A stretch of DNA of 64,000 nucleotides from Cylindrospermum stagnale PCC 7417 (lineage in GTDB: Bacteria; Cyanobacteriota; Cyanobacteriia; Cyanobacteriales; Nostocaceae), in assembly GCF_000317535.1 (NCBI RefSeq), contig NC_019757.1, positions 5,979,501-6,043,500 on the forward strand. The letters are read 5' to 3'. The notes under the pieces are model-generated. The model saw nothing but the letters and a program-made list of their open reading frames with translations. It did not search any database and had not been told where the DNA came from. Both the position numbers and the translations under genes were made by a program. Below are positions 1 to 8,907 of the stretch, one piece after another (within the stretch, counting starts at the first letter, position 1; the number at the start of each line of letters is the position of its first letter).

Positions 1-761
1 TTGCTGCTGGCATATTCCACAGCTGACTTGAGAGTCCTGTTAGAAAAACTGCCTCCCAAGCTGAGGTTAATTACATTAGCGCCATGATCTACAGCATAGC
101 GAATGCCTTTAGCGATCGCACTATAAGAGCCTGAACCTGATTCATTCAGCACCTTTACAGGCATAATTTTGGCGTTATATGCAACACCAGTTATACCAAT
201 ACCATTATTCTCCCCTGCGATCGTGCCAGAAACATGAGTACCATGACCATTGTCGTCTAGGGCGTTGTTGTTATTGCTCACAAAGTTCCAGCCGTTGATG
301 TCATCAACATAGCCGTCACCATCATCATCAATGCCATTACCAGCGATTTCTTTGGTATTAGTCCAAATATTATTTCGTAAGTCTTCATGGTTATAGTCAA
401 CCCCAGTATCTATAACCGCAACTACAACTCCCTGACCTGTGTATCCATGTGCCCAAGCTTCAGGAGCTTTAACCATATCTACTCCTGAATTATTGCCCCC
501 AATGTTAGGCACATCACCATAAGTTCCCTCACCAGCAGCGCGACTAACAGCATCGGCTGCATTCACCAAGCCATACCCAGAGCGAGAGTTATAGTTCCCA
601 CTACTAGAAACCTTAGCAGTATCGTTGGCTAAATTAGAGCTACTACGACCACTGAAACTGAAACTGTGGTCACCCTGAATATTGAAGGTATCACCTGAAG
701 AGATAGGAGCGACATCTAAGCCTTTATTTGATAAATAACCGTTAATACCATCATTAGACAT
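1..761 (-). CDS. Subtilisin-like serine protease (S8), 5' part only
   Basis: The gene runs off the left edge of the window; the ATG is at 761. The visible ~253 residues carry the catalytic Asp in VVAVIDTGVDYNHED (about residue 117) and the catalytic His in DNGHGTHVSGTIAG. The segment ends in VINLSLGG, so the catalytic Ser lies outside the window. An acidic calcium-loop-like stretch (GNGIDDDGDGYVDD) sits between Asp and His, as in many cyanobacterial subtilases. There is no signal peptide, so if it is exported it must use another route, such as type I secretion. Residues 61-75 (RSGYGLVNAADAVSR) resemble the motif usually found at the C-terminal end of the subtilase fold. A CARDB-repeat gene lies upstream on the same strand. 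Family assignment is secure; substrate is unknown. Confidence 0.9.
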   Translation of the reverse strand, partial: MSNDGINGYLSNKGLDVAPISSGDTFNIQGDHSFSFSGRSSSNLANDTAKVSSSGNYNSRSGYGLVNAADAVSRAAGEGTYGDVPNIGGNNSGVDMVKAPEAWAHGYTGQGVVVAVIDTGVDYNHEDLRNNIWTNTKEIAGNGIDDDGDGYVDDINGWNFVSNNNNALDDNGHGTHVSGTIAGENNGIGITGVAYNAKIMPVKVLNESGSGSYSAIAKGIRYAVDHGANVINLSLGGSFSNRTLKSAVEYASS

Positions 762-1143
762 AAGTATTTTATCCTCAAATGTATCAATGTCTGCGGGACA
801 GCATGAACTGTTAAAAACTTTGTCCAAAAAGGTTTTAAGGCGCAAACTATCTCCCTTTGCCAATAAATACTATGAAATCCAGTAGCAGAATGCTATTTTG
901 ATCACAAATAAAATTAGAAAAATTGTAATTTTAAATAGAGGAGCGTGCTTTCAGTGGAAAAAAATTACTTTATTATTGATATTTTTGAAAAAATATGCAT
1001 TAAAAAATAAGAGTATCAACCATTTTTATTGTAGTGGGAGAAAACTGGCGCAAAAAGGTTTAATTTTTACGCCTTAATCCACTGACTTAACTGTACTCTA
1101 GTTACCTGTTATCTACTGTACCAAACCCCACAAATACGATATG
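762..1143. other. Intergenic region upstream of the subtilase gene
   Basis: About 380 bases, AT-rich, lying between two genes read on the minus strand. It must hold the promoter of the protease gene if that gene is transcribed alone. I see no gene, RNA or clear terminator in it. Confidence 0.4.
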
Positions 1144-2586
1144 TTAGATAGCAGTAATGGAAATTGCACTAGCAGAAAAATTGTTGATTTCATTACTTTC
1201 TGTAACTAACCCAGAGGCATCAGCTTGAAATAGCAGATAATAGTCGCCTGCAATAGTGTTACTGTCGGTGGTGACAGAGAATGACTGAGAGCTAAAGCTA
1301 CCAACCCCAAGACTAATAACACTGTCATAACCTAAGAATAGGTCATCACTGCTATAAGTACTATCATTAGAAAGATAAAAATTGGTGTTGCTAGAACCAG
1401 CGGTAGCATTACCTTGATTCTTAATTTGATAGTCGAGTTGGATGTTGCTACCAGCAACGGCTGAAATGGGCGCTAAGGCATTTTCAACTATCAAATCTGG
1501 TTGGGGAATACTAATAGAAATTTCCCTAGCAAAAACATTGTTACTTTCATTGCTTTCTAAAACATAATTATTGATATCAGCCCGATAAAGCAAGTAATAG
1601 TTACCCGCATTGACATTAGCGCCGATAGTGGCCGAGTAAGACTCTGAACGAATACCACTAGCACTAAGTTGGGCAACGTAGTCAGAGCCTAAAGAAATAT
1701 CATCACTGCTGTAAGTTGCATCATTAGAAAGATAGAACCTAGTGTAGTTATCAGCAGCAGTGGCATCTCCTTGGTTCTTGATTTGATAACTAAGTTGGAT
1801 AGTGCTACCAGCAACGGCTGAAGTAGGTGCTGAGGCATTTTCTATTATCAGGTCTGGCTTGGTAATAGTAATGGGTTTAGCAGTAATATTGTTAGTTTCA
1901 TTACTTTCAGCAACCACCGCACCGCTATCGGCTTTAATCAATAAATAATAGTTACCTGCTGCGGTGCTACTATTAATAATAGCTGAGTATGATTTAGAAC
2001 CGCTATTACCACCAGCGTTAATGCTAGCAATGTTGTTAGAGCCTAGGAATACATCATCACTGCTATAAATATTATCATTAGAAAGATAAAAATCGGCAGT
2101 GCTAGAACCAGCGAATTCGTTGCCTTGATTGTTGATTTGATAGTTGAATGAAAGTGTGGCACCTGCGGCAATTTTAGTAGCTGCACTTATATAGCTGACT
2201 ACCAAATCTGGTCTGAGAGCGGTAGTAATGGTGATAGCCTTAGCCACAACATTGTTGTTTTCATTGCTTTCTGCAACAGAACCAGCACCATCGGCTTGAA
2301 ATAGTAAATAATAAGTTCCTGGTGCGGTAGCAATATTGGTTTTGACTGGGGCTGTTCTGGATATTGAACTACCAGCCCCAATGCTGCTGAAAAAGTCATC
2401 GTAACCAAATAAGTACAAATCATCACTGCTGAGAGTGGTGTCCAAGGATAGATAAAACTTAGTATAGCTAGTACCCGCACTACCAGTGCCTTGGTTCTTG
2501 AGTTGATAGCTCACTTGGAAAGTGCTACCAGCAGATGCGGAAAGAGGTGTTGAAGCATTTTGTACTATCAGGTCTGGTGAGGCCAT
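1144..2586 (-). CDS. Four-repeat CARDB-domain protein
   Basis: 480 residues made almost wholly of four CARDB-type beta-sandwich repeats of about 115-120 residues. Each starts with PDLI(V/I)xNA or PDLVV and holds the signatures YQ(L/I)KNQG, TxFYLSxDxxxSSDD, GxYYLL and ESNExNN. CARDB domains are immunoglobulin-like folds linked to cell-surface adhesion. The SSDD and ESNExNN positions look like metal-binding loops, but that is inference. The ATG at 2586 has no clear Shine-Dalgarno sequence and there is no signal peptide, so secretion would need a C-terminal or other signal. The next gene downstream on the same strand is the subtilase, which also lacks a signal peptide. The repeats are very alike in DNA, which suggests recent internal duplication. 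Confidence 0.85.
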   Translation of the reverse strand: MASPDLIVQNASTPLSASAGSTFQVSYQLKNQGTGSAGTSYTKFYLSLDTTLSSDDLYLFGYDDFFSSIGAGSSISRTAPVKTNIATAPGTYYLLFQADGAGSVAESNENNNVVAKAITITTALRPDLVVSYISAATKIAAGATLSFNYQINNQGNEFAGSSTADFYLSNDNIYSSDDVFLGSNNIASINAGGNSGSKSYSAIINSSTAAGNYYLLIKADSGAVVAESNETNNITAKPITITKPDLIIENASAPTSAVAGSTIQLSYQIKNQGDATAADNYTRFYLSNDATYSSDDISLGSDYVAQLSASGIRSESYSATIGANVNAGNYYLLYRADINNYVLESNESNNVFAREISISIPQPDLIVENALAPISAVAGSNIQLDYQIKNQGNATAGSSNTNFYLSNDSTYSSDDLFLGYDSVISLGVGSFSSQSFSVTTDSNTIAGDYYLLFQADASGLVTESNEINNFSASAISITAI

Positions 2587-2816
2587 AGATTATTTTACTT
2601 AGTTGATTTAAGGAAATTTGGGCAGTAATGACTGATTAAGCCTCTATTTATAAAGGCTTGAGCTTGGAAGATATATTTGTGGGTAAAGAAATCTTTATCA
2701 GTCGTTATGTAATATGCTACATCGATTAATTGTAATTTTATTTAAAGGTTTATATTATTTTTTACTCAAACTTCACTATTTATTTACGTAAATTTCTAGC
2801 AACGATTCGGCAACAG

Positions 2817-3518
2817 CTAAATTGTATCTGGATCAATATTTAATTCCCGCAGTTTTGCAGCCAAGCGTTCTGCTCTTTGGGTTTCTTGTTCTGCTCTTTG
2901 GGTTTCTTGTTCTGCCGTTTCTTCTGGTGTCGGGACTAGCTCACCTTCGCGGGTAAAAAATCGTAATAGTCCTTGATATATTCCCAAATATAAACCCAAT
3001 TGCTGACTCCAGAGATGCCCTTGGGTATTTGGTTCTAGAGGTTCGTACTTACCATCTAATAAGTGAAAACCAGCAAATTCTAATGTATATGGGTCGAACC
3101 AAAAATAATCAGGTGTGCGGAAGGTATCTTGATAAATCTTTTTCTTTAAATCTTTGTCGGTATTCGCTGTTGATTCAGAAAGAATTTCCAGAATTAAATG
3201 CGGATATTTGCCATCTTCGTCCCAAACTACCCAACTTTTACGGGTTTTGCGTTCAGTGTCCAGCACCACAAAAAAATCTGGCCCCCGGAAGTATTCTGAT
3301 TTGCGTTGGTTAGGACTATAGTAAATAGTCAGGTTGCCAGCCGCGTAGAAATCATTTCTGTCTCGCCATAACCATTCTAGACATTTGAAAAGTAGGATTA
3401 TTTGTCGCAGATGCAGTTCACTTTCCAAGGGAGGTTCGTCACTGTATAAATCACCTGGGGGAAAGATAACATTTTCTGGGGTATTTTGGGGAGAGGCTAA
3501 TTCTTTCGCTAGGGTCAT
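2817..3518 (-). CDS. Uma2-family putative endonuclease (DUF820)
   Basis: 233 residues. The core has the PD-(D/E)XK pattern of the Uma2/DUF820 family, which is greatly expanded in cyanobacteria: GPDFFVVLD, then PHLILEILSESTANTDKDLKKKIY and PDYFWFDPYTLEFAGFHL. The C-terminal ~30 residues form a Glu/Arg/Gln-rich coiled coil with a duplicated EQETQRA unit, ending in LRELNIDPDTI, typical of the family's longer form. Function is unproven; members are usually called putative restriction endonucleases or transposon-derived proteins. It stands alone between the CARDB gene and a toxin-antitoxin-like pair. Confidence 0.85.
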   Translation of the reverse strand: MTLAKELASPQNTPENVIFPPGDLYSDEPPLESELHLRQIILLFKCLEWLWRDRNDFYAAGNLTIYYSPNQRKSEYFRGPDFFVVLDTERKTRKSWVVWDEDGKYPHLILEILSESTANTDKDLKKKIYQDTFRTPDYFWFDPYTLEFAGFHLLDGKYEPLEPNTQGHLWSQQLGLYLGIYQGLLRFFTREGELVPTPEETAEQETQRAEQETQRAERLAAKLRELNIDPDTI

Positions 3519-3577
3519 GGAATGCTTACAGCAGTGGGTATGGGTTTATTTTAGCTGCTGTAGTTAGGCATTGGCGT

Positions 3578-3610
3578 ACCCACCGTAAATCGCGCAGCTT
3601 ATCGGTGGGT
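3578..3610. repeat. Hairpin-forming intergenic repeat
   Basis: An 8-bp inverted repeat (ACCCACCG at 3578-3585, CGGTGGGT at 3603-3610) with a loop containing CGCG. This looks like a dispersed cyanobacterial palindrome rather than a terminator, as it has no T-run. Confidence 0.4.
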
Positions 3611-3703
3611 AGGCTTTGCTCTATTCTTGCGCCTTGAAACTTGTAAACTACAATCTTCTGTACCACCATCAACACATGGTAGATAATACCCACCTTGATG
3701 AGT

Positions 3704-3898
3704 TTATCCTTCTAGTTCAGCCCTAATTTTTTCAATATGTTGGATGCTTTTCAAAGAATAAAATCTCTCAGAACATCTACAACAAACGTAAGCGGATAAT
3801 TTTAATGCGGCCTTTTTTTTGCCGCTTGAAATGATTTCAGTAACTTCTTGTTCAACTATTTGCCCAGCACAAACTGGGCATTCATCAAAAGGCAGCAC
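3704..3898 (-). CDS. YgiT-type zinc-finger protein, probable antitoxin
   Basis: 64 residues with two CxxC pairs (CPVC at residues 8-11 and CCRC near residues 39-42), which is the zinc-binding pattern of the YgiT/MqsA N-terminal domain. The start is GTG at 3898, preceded by a strong AAGGAGG; it begins two bases after the stop of the upstream DUF4258 gene, so the two are translationally coupled. In many cyanobacteria a DUF4258 protein and a YgiT-type zinc finger form a two-gene unit that is annotated as toxin-antitoxin-like. The helix-turn-helix half of full MqsA is absent, so DNA binding is not evident. Confidence 0.75.
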   Translation of the reverse strand: MLPFDECPVCAGQIVEQEVTEIISSGKKKAALKLSAYVCCRCSERFYSLKSIQHIEKIRAELEG

Positions 3899-3900
3899 AG

Positions 3901-4230
3901 CTACCTCCTTCTTATGTGGCTTTTATTCCAAGGATTTGTGTCAGGGCTAAATAGGGAAATTAGCGTAGCCCAACCATTTCTCTCATTATATGCCCAAACA
4001 GTTTCTAAACGCATACCAAATTCAGTTCTTCCAGAGACTATAAATTTGGGCGCACGATTTAAGTCTTGCTGTTCTTCCAATACTGATCCCTTAAGGACAG
4101 AATAAAAAATGTCTTCGGACACAAGACAGCGATGCTGACTCTGAGTCACAGCATGGGCTGTAAAATTGAAGGTGCGGGTATTGATCGCTGCGGAAATAAG
4201 CTTGTGTATCTGCTGCTTTCTGTTTCCCAT
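3901..4230 (-). CDS. DUF4258 domain protein, probable toxin partner
   Basis: 109 residues from the ATG at 4230, chosen because GAGGAGG lies just upstream; a longer frame to 4263 has no such site. Family features are FTAHAVTQSQHR near the N-terminus, and SGRTEFGMRLETVWAYNE with an ATLISLFSP strand towards the C-terminus. DUF4258 proteins resemble RelE/BrnT-type small toxins and are often paired with a YgiT-type zinc-finger protein, as here (two-base gap). The pair is probably a toxin-antitoxin-like module. Activity on RNA is inferred, not shown. Confidence 0.7.
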   Translation of the reverse strand: MGNRKQQIHKLISAAINTRTFNFTAHAVTQSQHRCLVSEDIFYSVLKGSVLEEQQDLNRAPKFIVSGRTEFGMRLETVWAYNERNGWATLISLFSPDTNPWNKSHIRRR

Positions 4231-4462
4231 TTTTTCCTCCTCATCCGTTGTGAAGTTAAACACAAGATTCCCTTGTTATTGGCAATCTTTGGTTTTTACG
4301 GACGTATCTGGGAAAGAAGACTACATATTAAGAGATTCAGCAGATGTTTTTTTTGCTACCTATCCAAAATAACAGCACAACCTATAAAAAGTCAACATCT
4401 TACTCAAAACTTATAATATTATTTTACTAATGGGATATTGAGACAATTACTCTTCTGTACCT

Positions 4463-4777
4463 ATGAACAGGACTACATCTAATAGTCAAAATAGTGCTTT
4501 ATACGAGTTTAAAGAAGCTCATCCTGAAGAAATACAAACAATTACTGAAGCACTAGTGAAGATAACAAGTCTTCCAGCAGAAGCCATTAAGTCTCATCTT
4601 GATGCCATGTTGGAGAAGTTAGTAAAAACCACAGAAAGTCCATTTTATGAAACAGCCTCAGATGAAGAGTGGTTTCAAGCACTGCATGAATGGAGTTATA
4701 GACATAAGCAAAACATACCTCCTTTATCTGACTATGCCGTAAGTCGGGCAGGTATCTATGAGGATGAGGAGATTTAG
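4463..4777 (+). CDS. Putative antitoxin of a VapBC-like pair
   Basis: 104 residues, acidic, mostly helical. I do not recognise the family. It overlaps the following PIN-domain gene by one base (TAG stop and GTG start share 4777), which is the usual layout of an antitoxin ahead of a VapC toxin. No clear ribbon-helix-helix or AbrB motif is visible. The middle (ASDEEWFQALHEW) resembles short sequences in cyanobacterial antitoxins next to PIN genes. Confidence 0.65.
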   Translation: MNRTTSNSQNSALYEFKEAHPEEIQTITEALVKITSLPAEAIKSHLDAMLEKLVKTTESPFYETASDEEWFQALHEWSYRHKQNIPPLSDYAVSRAGIYEDEEI

Positions 4778-5217
4778 TGGCGTATCTTATTGATACAAAC
4801 ATTATACTGAGAATGGCACAGCCCAACCACCTAATGTGTACGGAAGCGTTGAATGCACTGGGGATACTTCGGCAAAGAAAAGAAGATTGTTATCTAACTC
4901 ATCAAAATCTAGTTGAGTTTTGGCGCAGTGCTACCCGTCCGGTTGAAAGAAACGGATTAGGAATGAGTTTAGCTGAAGCTGAAGCAGAACTAAAGCGTTT
5001 AGAAACACTTTTCCCCATACTGCCAGATATACCTGAGATTTACCCTGAATGGAAACGTCTTGTACTTAAGTATGGGGTAATGGGTGTGAATGTTCATGAT
5101 GCTAGGCTTGTGGCAGTCATAATCGCTCATGGACTGACCCACATCCTTACTTTTAATCTTAAAGACTTTGCACGTTATGCGAATGAGATTACCCCTGTAC
5201 ATCCAACAAAGATTTGA
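4777..5217 (+). CDS. PIN-domain protein, VapC-like ribonuclease toxin
   Basis: 146 residues. It begins MAYLIDTNIILRM, with the first conserved acidic residue in the DTN motif. It continues with HQNLVEFWRSATRP and NVHDARLVAVIIAHG, and ends with LTFNLKDFARY. These are the acidic metal-binding positions of PIN-fold endoribonucleases. The start is GTG, with GAGGATGAGGAG upstream inside the antitoxin gene. VapC toxins cleave tRNA or rRNA and are held in check by the upstream partner. The target here cannot be predicted. Confidence 0.85.
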   Translation: MAYLIDTNIILRMAQPNHLMCTEALNALGILRQRKEDCYLTHQNLVEFWRSATRPVERNGLGMSLAEAEAELKRLETLFPILPDIPEIYPEWKRLVLKYGVMGVNVHDARLVAVIIAHGLTHILTFNLKDFARYANEITPVHPTKI

Positions 5218-5222
5218 AAAAA

Positions 5223-5275
5223 ACCGCAGATAAACGCTAATGCACACGGATAATTTATTGGCGTTTATCGGCGGT
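5223..5275. terminator. Hairpin between convergent genes
   Basis: A 15-bp inverted repeat with one mismatch (5223-5237 and 5261-5275) sits between the end of the PIN gene and the end of the ABC exporter gene. No long T-run follows. The left arm (CCGCAGATAAACGC) is also found near 63095, so it is part of a dispersed repeat that may serve as a two-way terminator. Confidence 0.45.
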
Positions 5276-5280
5276 TAATA

Positions 5281-7944
5281 TTAAATATTCGCTTGCTGTC
5301 GCTGATAAAGTGACCAGTACAAACCCTTTTGCTGCAATAACTGTGCGTGGGTTCCACGTTCAGCAATTACACCCTTCTCCAACACCAAAATTAAATCAGC
5401 GCGTTTGAGAGGTGCAAAACGGTGAGCAATCAAAAACACTGTGCGGTTTGTAGAGACTTTTTGCAGATTTTGTAAAACTTGCTGTTCGGTTTCACTATCC
5501 AAAGCGCTGGTAGCTTCATCTAAGATTAAAACTGGCGCGTTGGAGAGAAATAACCGCGCTAGAGCAATCCGTTGTCTTTGTCCACCAGATAAAGCTGTGC
5601 CTCTTTCCCCGACGTTGTTTTCGTAACCGTAGGGTAGTTGACTGATGAAATCGTGAGCTACAGCTAATCTAGCAGCTTCTACCACTTGCTCGGCGGTAAT
5701 ATCAGGATTACCGAGGGTGATATTTTCCAAGATGGAACCGTTAAATAAAAAGTCTTCTTGGAGAACTACACCAATTTGTTGCCGCAAAGATGCTAAATCT
5801 GCACTTTTAATATCAAAACCATCGATGAGGATGCGTCCTGATTCAATTTGATAAAGGCGTTGCAATAGCTTCGACAGGGTACTTTTACCAGAACCACTCC
5901 GCCCCACGATGCCGACAAATTGACCTGGTTCGACGTTCAAGGAGATGCCCCGTAACACTGGTTCTGTGTTGGCTTTGTAGCGGAAAAAGACTTGCTCAAA
6001 ACTAATTTCACCTTTGAGGGGGGGTAAAACTAGACCGGTGCCGGCTTCAGCCTCTGGGGCAACGTTGAGAATATCACCAATGCGGTCTACTGAAAGTAAG
6101 ACTTGTTGCAGACTTTGCCATAATTGCACTAAACGCAGAAGTGGGCCTGTGACTCTGGCTGAGAGCATTTGAAAGGCAACTAATTGACCAACTGTGAGGT
6201 CATGTTTAATGACTAACTTGGCTCCAAACCAAAGTATCAGCATGGTAGATAAGTTGGTGAGAAAGTCGCCAATGTTGCTGCTGATGTTGGAGGTGGTAGA
6301 GGCTTTGAAACCTGTGCGGATGAAGCGGGCAAATAAGCCTTCCCAGCGATCGCGTGTTACTGGTTCTGCTGCATGGGCTTTAACTGAGTGAATCCCTGTC
6401 ACAGTCTCCACTAGAAAGGATTGACTATCAGCACTGCGGTTAAATGTTTCGTTTAGCCAACCGCGCAAAATTGGTGTCGCGACAATTGTTAAAGTGGCAA
6501 ATAAAGGCAGTACCGCCAAGGCCACAAATGTCAGGGGAATGCTGTAGTAAAACATCAATACTAGGTACACCACCGCAAAGATGCTGTCGAGTATCACCGT
6601 TAAGGCTGTACCGGTGAGAAACTGGCGGATTTGTTCGAGTTCCTGAACTCTGGCTACTGTATCCCCCACCCTGCGGGACTCAAAATAAGCCAAGGGTAAG
6701 CGCATTAAGTGGCGAAATAACTGGGCTGATAAACTCAAATCCAGACGCCGCGCTGTGTGGGTAAAGATGAATAGCCGCAGGATGCCGAGGATAGATTCAA
6801 ACGTCGCGACTAATAAAAGTGCGATCGCCATCACATCCAGAGTTGGTAAACTCTCCTGCACCATCACTTTATCAATCACAACTTGGGTAATTAACGGTGT
6901 CGTTAGCCCCAAAAGCTGCAACGTAAAGGACGCCAGCAACACTTCTGCCAACAATCGCCGATACTTCCAAACCGCTGGAGTGAACCAAGCAAGGTTGAAT
7001 TGTTCTTGCTTAGATATCAGTTCGGCTTGCCACAATTGCCCATCCCAAGACGCTTCAACCACAGATTGCGGCAAACTTTCGCAAGTGCGATCGGGATTTA
7101 GGGGATTAGCGATAATTAAGCAGGAGCCTTTTACACCATAAACCACTACCCAAGAGGGAGTGCTGAGTGCGTCAGAATTCCACAGCAATAAAGCAGGAAA
7201 CGACAATTGTCGCAAATCATTCCAACTCACTTGCAACCGACGCAAAACAAACCCTAACTTTTCTGCTACTTCCACAACATTTTTCGGGCGTTGTCCCCGG
7301 AGTTGGCGTTGCACCCATTCCAGTTGCACAGCATTTTCCAACTGTTGCGCCATCATTGTTAAACAAGCAGCAGCCGTATTCGTGCTAGCAACAAAAGGAT
7401 AATTGGAGATGATCGGCGTCGGGGATGGCGAGATTGGGGGATTGGCAGATTGGGGGATTGGAAGATTGGGAGATTGGGAAAAAGTTTCTTTCTCCTCGTC
7501 TTCTGAACTTACCCAAAACTGATCAATTTGTGGAGTAGAAAATTCAGACCACAATGCCGAATCCCAACAAACAACAACTACTTCTTTACTAGCAGCTACA
7601 GCTTTACACTCAGCAGGCAACTTTTGTAAGTCGCCAAACCAATCGCCCGCTTCTAGGGACGCCAAAGGTTTGCCAACACTGCCGTCTCGCAAGCGGACTT
7701 TTCCCACAGCAATAAAGAATTGGTAACCTCCGGTTTGTTGTGACCAGATTTTTTCGCCAAGACAATAGCGGCGGATTTCTAACTGATTTTTTAATTGGGT
7801 TTGTTGTACATCTGTAAGCCAGCTTAACGGCGGTTGATTCCAAGGTACAGAAGCTAGCACATTTGCTTGTAGAGATTGATTATCCAGAGGTTTTAGCTCA
7901 CTTCTAATTTGACCGTCAGCTTTTGAATTTTCTCCCCTAGCCAT
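5281..7944 (-). CDS. ABC exporter with cNMP-like and decayed C39 domains
   Basis: 887 residues. The order is: a cyclic-nucleotide-binding-like beta-roll (about 45-140), a Pro-rich linker, a C39-peptidase-like domain (about 180-310), a six-helix membrane domain (about 325-600) and an ATPase domain. The ATPase shows Walker A GRSGSGKST (about 681), LSGGQRQR and Walker B VLILDEATSALD. The C39-like domain has lost its catalytic residues: the Cys position reads Thr (STNTAAAC), the His position falls in PSWVVVYG, and the Asp position in IANP. It is therefore likely a substrate-docking domain, as in HlyB, so the cargo is probably not cut at a double-glycine. The start overlaps the upstream PpiC gene by 52 bases, so the two are co-translated. 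Type I secretion is likely; cargo is unknown and no adaptor lies adjacent. Confidence 0.9.
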   Translation of the reverse strand: MARGENSKADGQIRSELKPLDNQSLQANVLASVPWNQPPLSWLTDVQQTQLKNQLEIRRYCLGEKIWSQQTGGYQFFIAVGKVRLRDGSVGKPLASLEAGDWFGDLQKLPAECKAVAASKEVVVVCWDSALWSEFSTPQIDQFWVSSEDEEKETFSQSPNLPIPQSANPPISPSPTPIISNYPFVASTNTAAACLTMMAQQLENAVQLEWVQRQLRGQRPKNVVEVAEKLGFVLRRLQVSWNDLRQLSFPALLLWNSDALSTPSWVVVYGVKGSCLIIANPLNPDRTCESLPQSVVEASWDGQLWQAELISKQEQFNLAWFTPAVWKYRRLLAEVLLASFTLQLLGLTTPLITQVVIDKVMVQESLPTLDVMAIALLLVATFESILGILRLFIFTHTARRLDLSLSAQLFRHLMRLPLAYFESRRVGDTVARVQELEQIRQFLTGTALTVILDSIFAVVYLVLMFYYSIPLTFVALAVLPLFATLTIVATPILRGWLNETFNRSADSQSFLVETVTGIHSVKAHAAEPVTRDRWEGLFARFIRTGFKASTTSNISSNIGDFLTNLSTMLILWFGAKLVIKHDLTVGQLVAFQMLSARVTGPLLRLVQLWQSLQQVLLSVDRIGDILNVAPEAEAGTGLVLPPLKGEISFEQVFFRYKANTEPVLRGISLNVEPGQFVGIVGRSGSGKSTLSKLLQRLYQIESGRILIDGFDIKSADLASLRQQIGVVLQEDFLFNGSILENITLGNPDITAEQVVEAARLAVAHDFISQLPYGYENNVGERGTALSGGQRQRIALARLFLSNAPVLILDEATSALDSETEQQVLQNLQKVSTNRTVFLIAHRFAPLKRADLILVLEKGVIAERGTHAQLLQQKGLYWSLYQRQQANI

Positions 7945-8651
7945 TTCTCAAACAACTCATTTTGTAGTGTTTGTTTTAGTTGAGTATCTTCTAAAGACGC
8001 CGGCAAAAATTGTTCTACTCGAAACACAGCAAAACGTCCTTCCAGTTCTATTGGCCCTACCAACTGTCCTGGAGTTGCCGCATCCACAGCAGCCCTGACT
8101 ATATCTGGCAGCGTTCCCCGGCTAATTGGCCCCATCATGCCGTTAAAAATTCGCTCTTCTGCTAGAGAATATTCTTTGGCGAATTCTTCAAAACTACCTC
8201 TTTCTTCAATTTGGGTTTGTAGTTCTTCAGCCAGTTCGCGATTATCAACAAGAATGCGCGAAAGTACTACCCGATCTAAAAACAGCTTTCTTTCAATGAA
8301 GTGTTCTGGAAGTTGTGGTTCTGTAACTAAAGCTTTTAGTTTTTCTAACTTGAAGCTAAAAGCAACTGAGGCGTGAAATGTAGCGTAATCGCTGCCATTA
8401 GTTTTTAACCATTCTTGAAAAGCTTTGGGGTCACTCAGTTGATTTTTTAGCCGAAACTCAATAATTGTTTGTTCAGCTAATGAGGGACTAATCTCAATAT
8501 CTTCGCGAGTTTCTATTTCTTGCTCAATTACTTGCTGGCGGAGAATTGTGCCAATGAACTGCCCCATTTTTCCGGAGGCTTGCAGATATTTTACTGCTTG
8601 TGAAATGGTAATTGGCTGGTCATTGACAGTCAAAAATGATGAAGATTCCAT
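7893..8651 (-). CDS. PpiC/parvulin-type peptidyl-prolyl isomerase linked to exporter
   Basis: 252 residues. The N-terminal half is helical and SurA-like; the C-terminal half is a parvulin domain. The latter reads VLSRILVDNRELAEEL, then FEEFAKEYSLAEERIFNGMMGPISRG, then GQLVGPIELEGRFAVFRVEQFLP. The canonical active-site residues appear partly replaced. There is no signal peptide, so it is probably cytoplasmic, in contrast with periplasmic SurA. Its 3' end overlaps the ABC exporter by 52 bases, which suggests it keeps cargo unfolded for export. Three more proteins of this type lie in the 50-63 kb peptide locus. Confidence 0.85.
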   Translation of the reverse strand: MESSSFLTVNDQPITISQAVKYLQASGKMGQFIGTILRQQVIEQEIETREDIEISPSLAEQTIIEFRLKNQLSDPKAFQEWLKTNGSDYATFHASVAFSFKLEKLKALVTEPQLPEHFIERKLFLDRVVLSRILVDNRELAEELQTQIEERGSFEEFAKEYSLAEERIFNGMMGPISRGTLPDIVRAAVDAATPGQLVGPIELEGRFAVFRVEQFLPASLEDTQLKQTLQNELFEKWLGEKIQKLTVKLEVS

Positions 8652-8775
8652 GAAATAAACACTTGGAAGAGATTAAAAAGCTATAAAACTTTCAATTAAA
8701 TGATAGAGAAAATACCAGAAAGTTACAGTCAAGAATGATAAAGATTCTATGAAATAAATAATTTTAAAATTTCTC

Positions 8776-8820
8776 CAAAAAAAAATCGCCTAATTACTCG
8801 TATTTTATAGAGCAGGCGAT
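8776..8820 (-). terminator. Rho-independent terminator of the DUF92 gene
   Basis: On the minus strand ATCGCCT (8820-8814) and AGGCGAT (8791-8785) form a stem followed directly by a run of about nine T. It lies ~90 bases past the stop of the DUF92 gene. The other strand lacks a T-run. Confidence 0.6.
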
Positions 8821-8907
8821 GTAGTAAATTCCAGCAAATTTACTGTTATTATCAATTCAGTTCAATATGAGATTCTGTCAAATTGCTCACAAATATCTGG
8901 TAAATTA

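Noticed and set aside
2199-2480. 93-codon minus-strand frame inside the CARDB gene
   Set aside because: It is in a different frame of a repetitive, clearly coding gene and has no domain of its own.
6755-7402. Plus-strand frames of 128 and 80 codons
   Set aside because: They are antisense to the ABC exporter, whose motifs are unmistakable.
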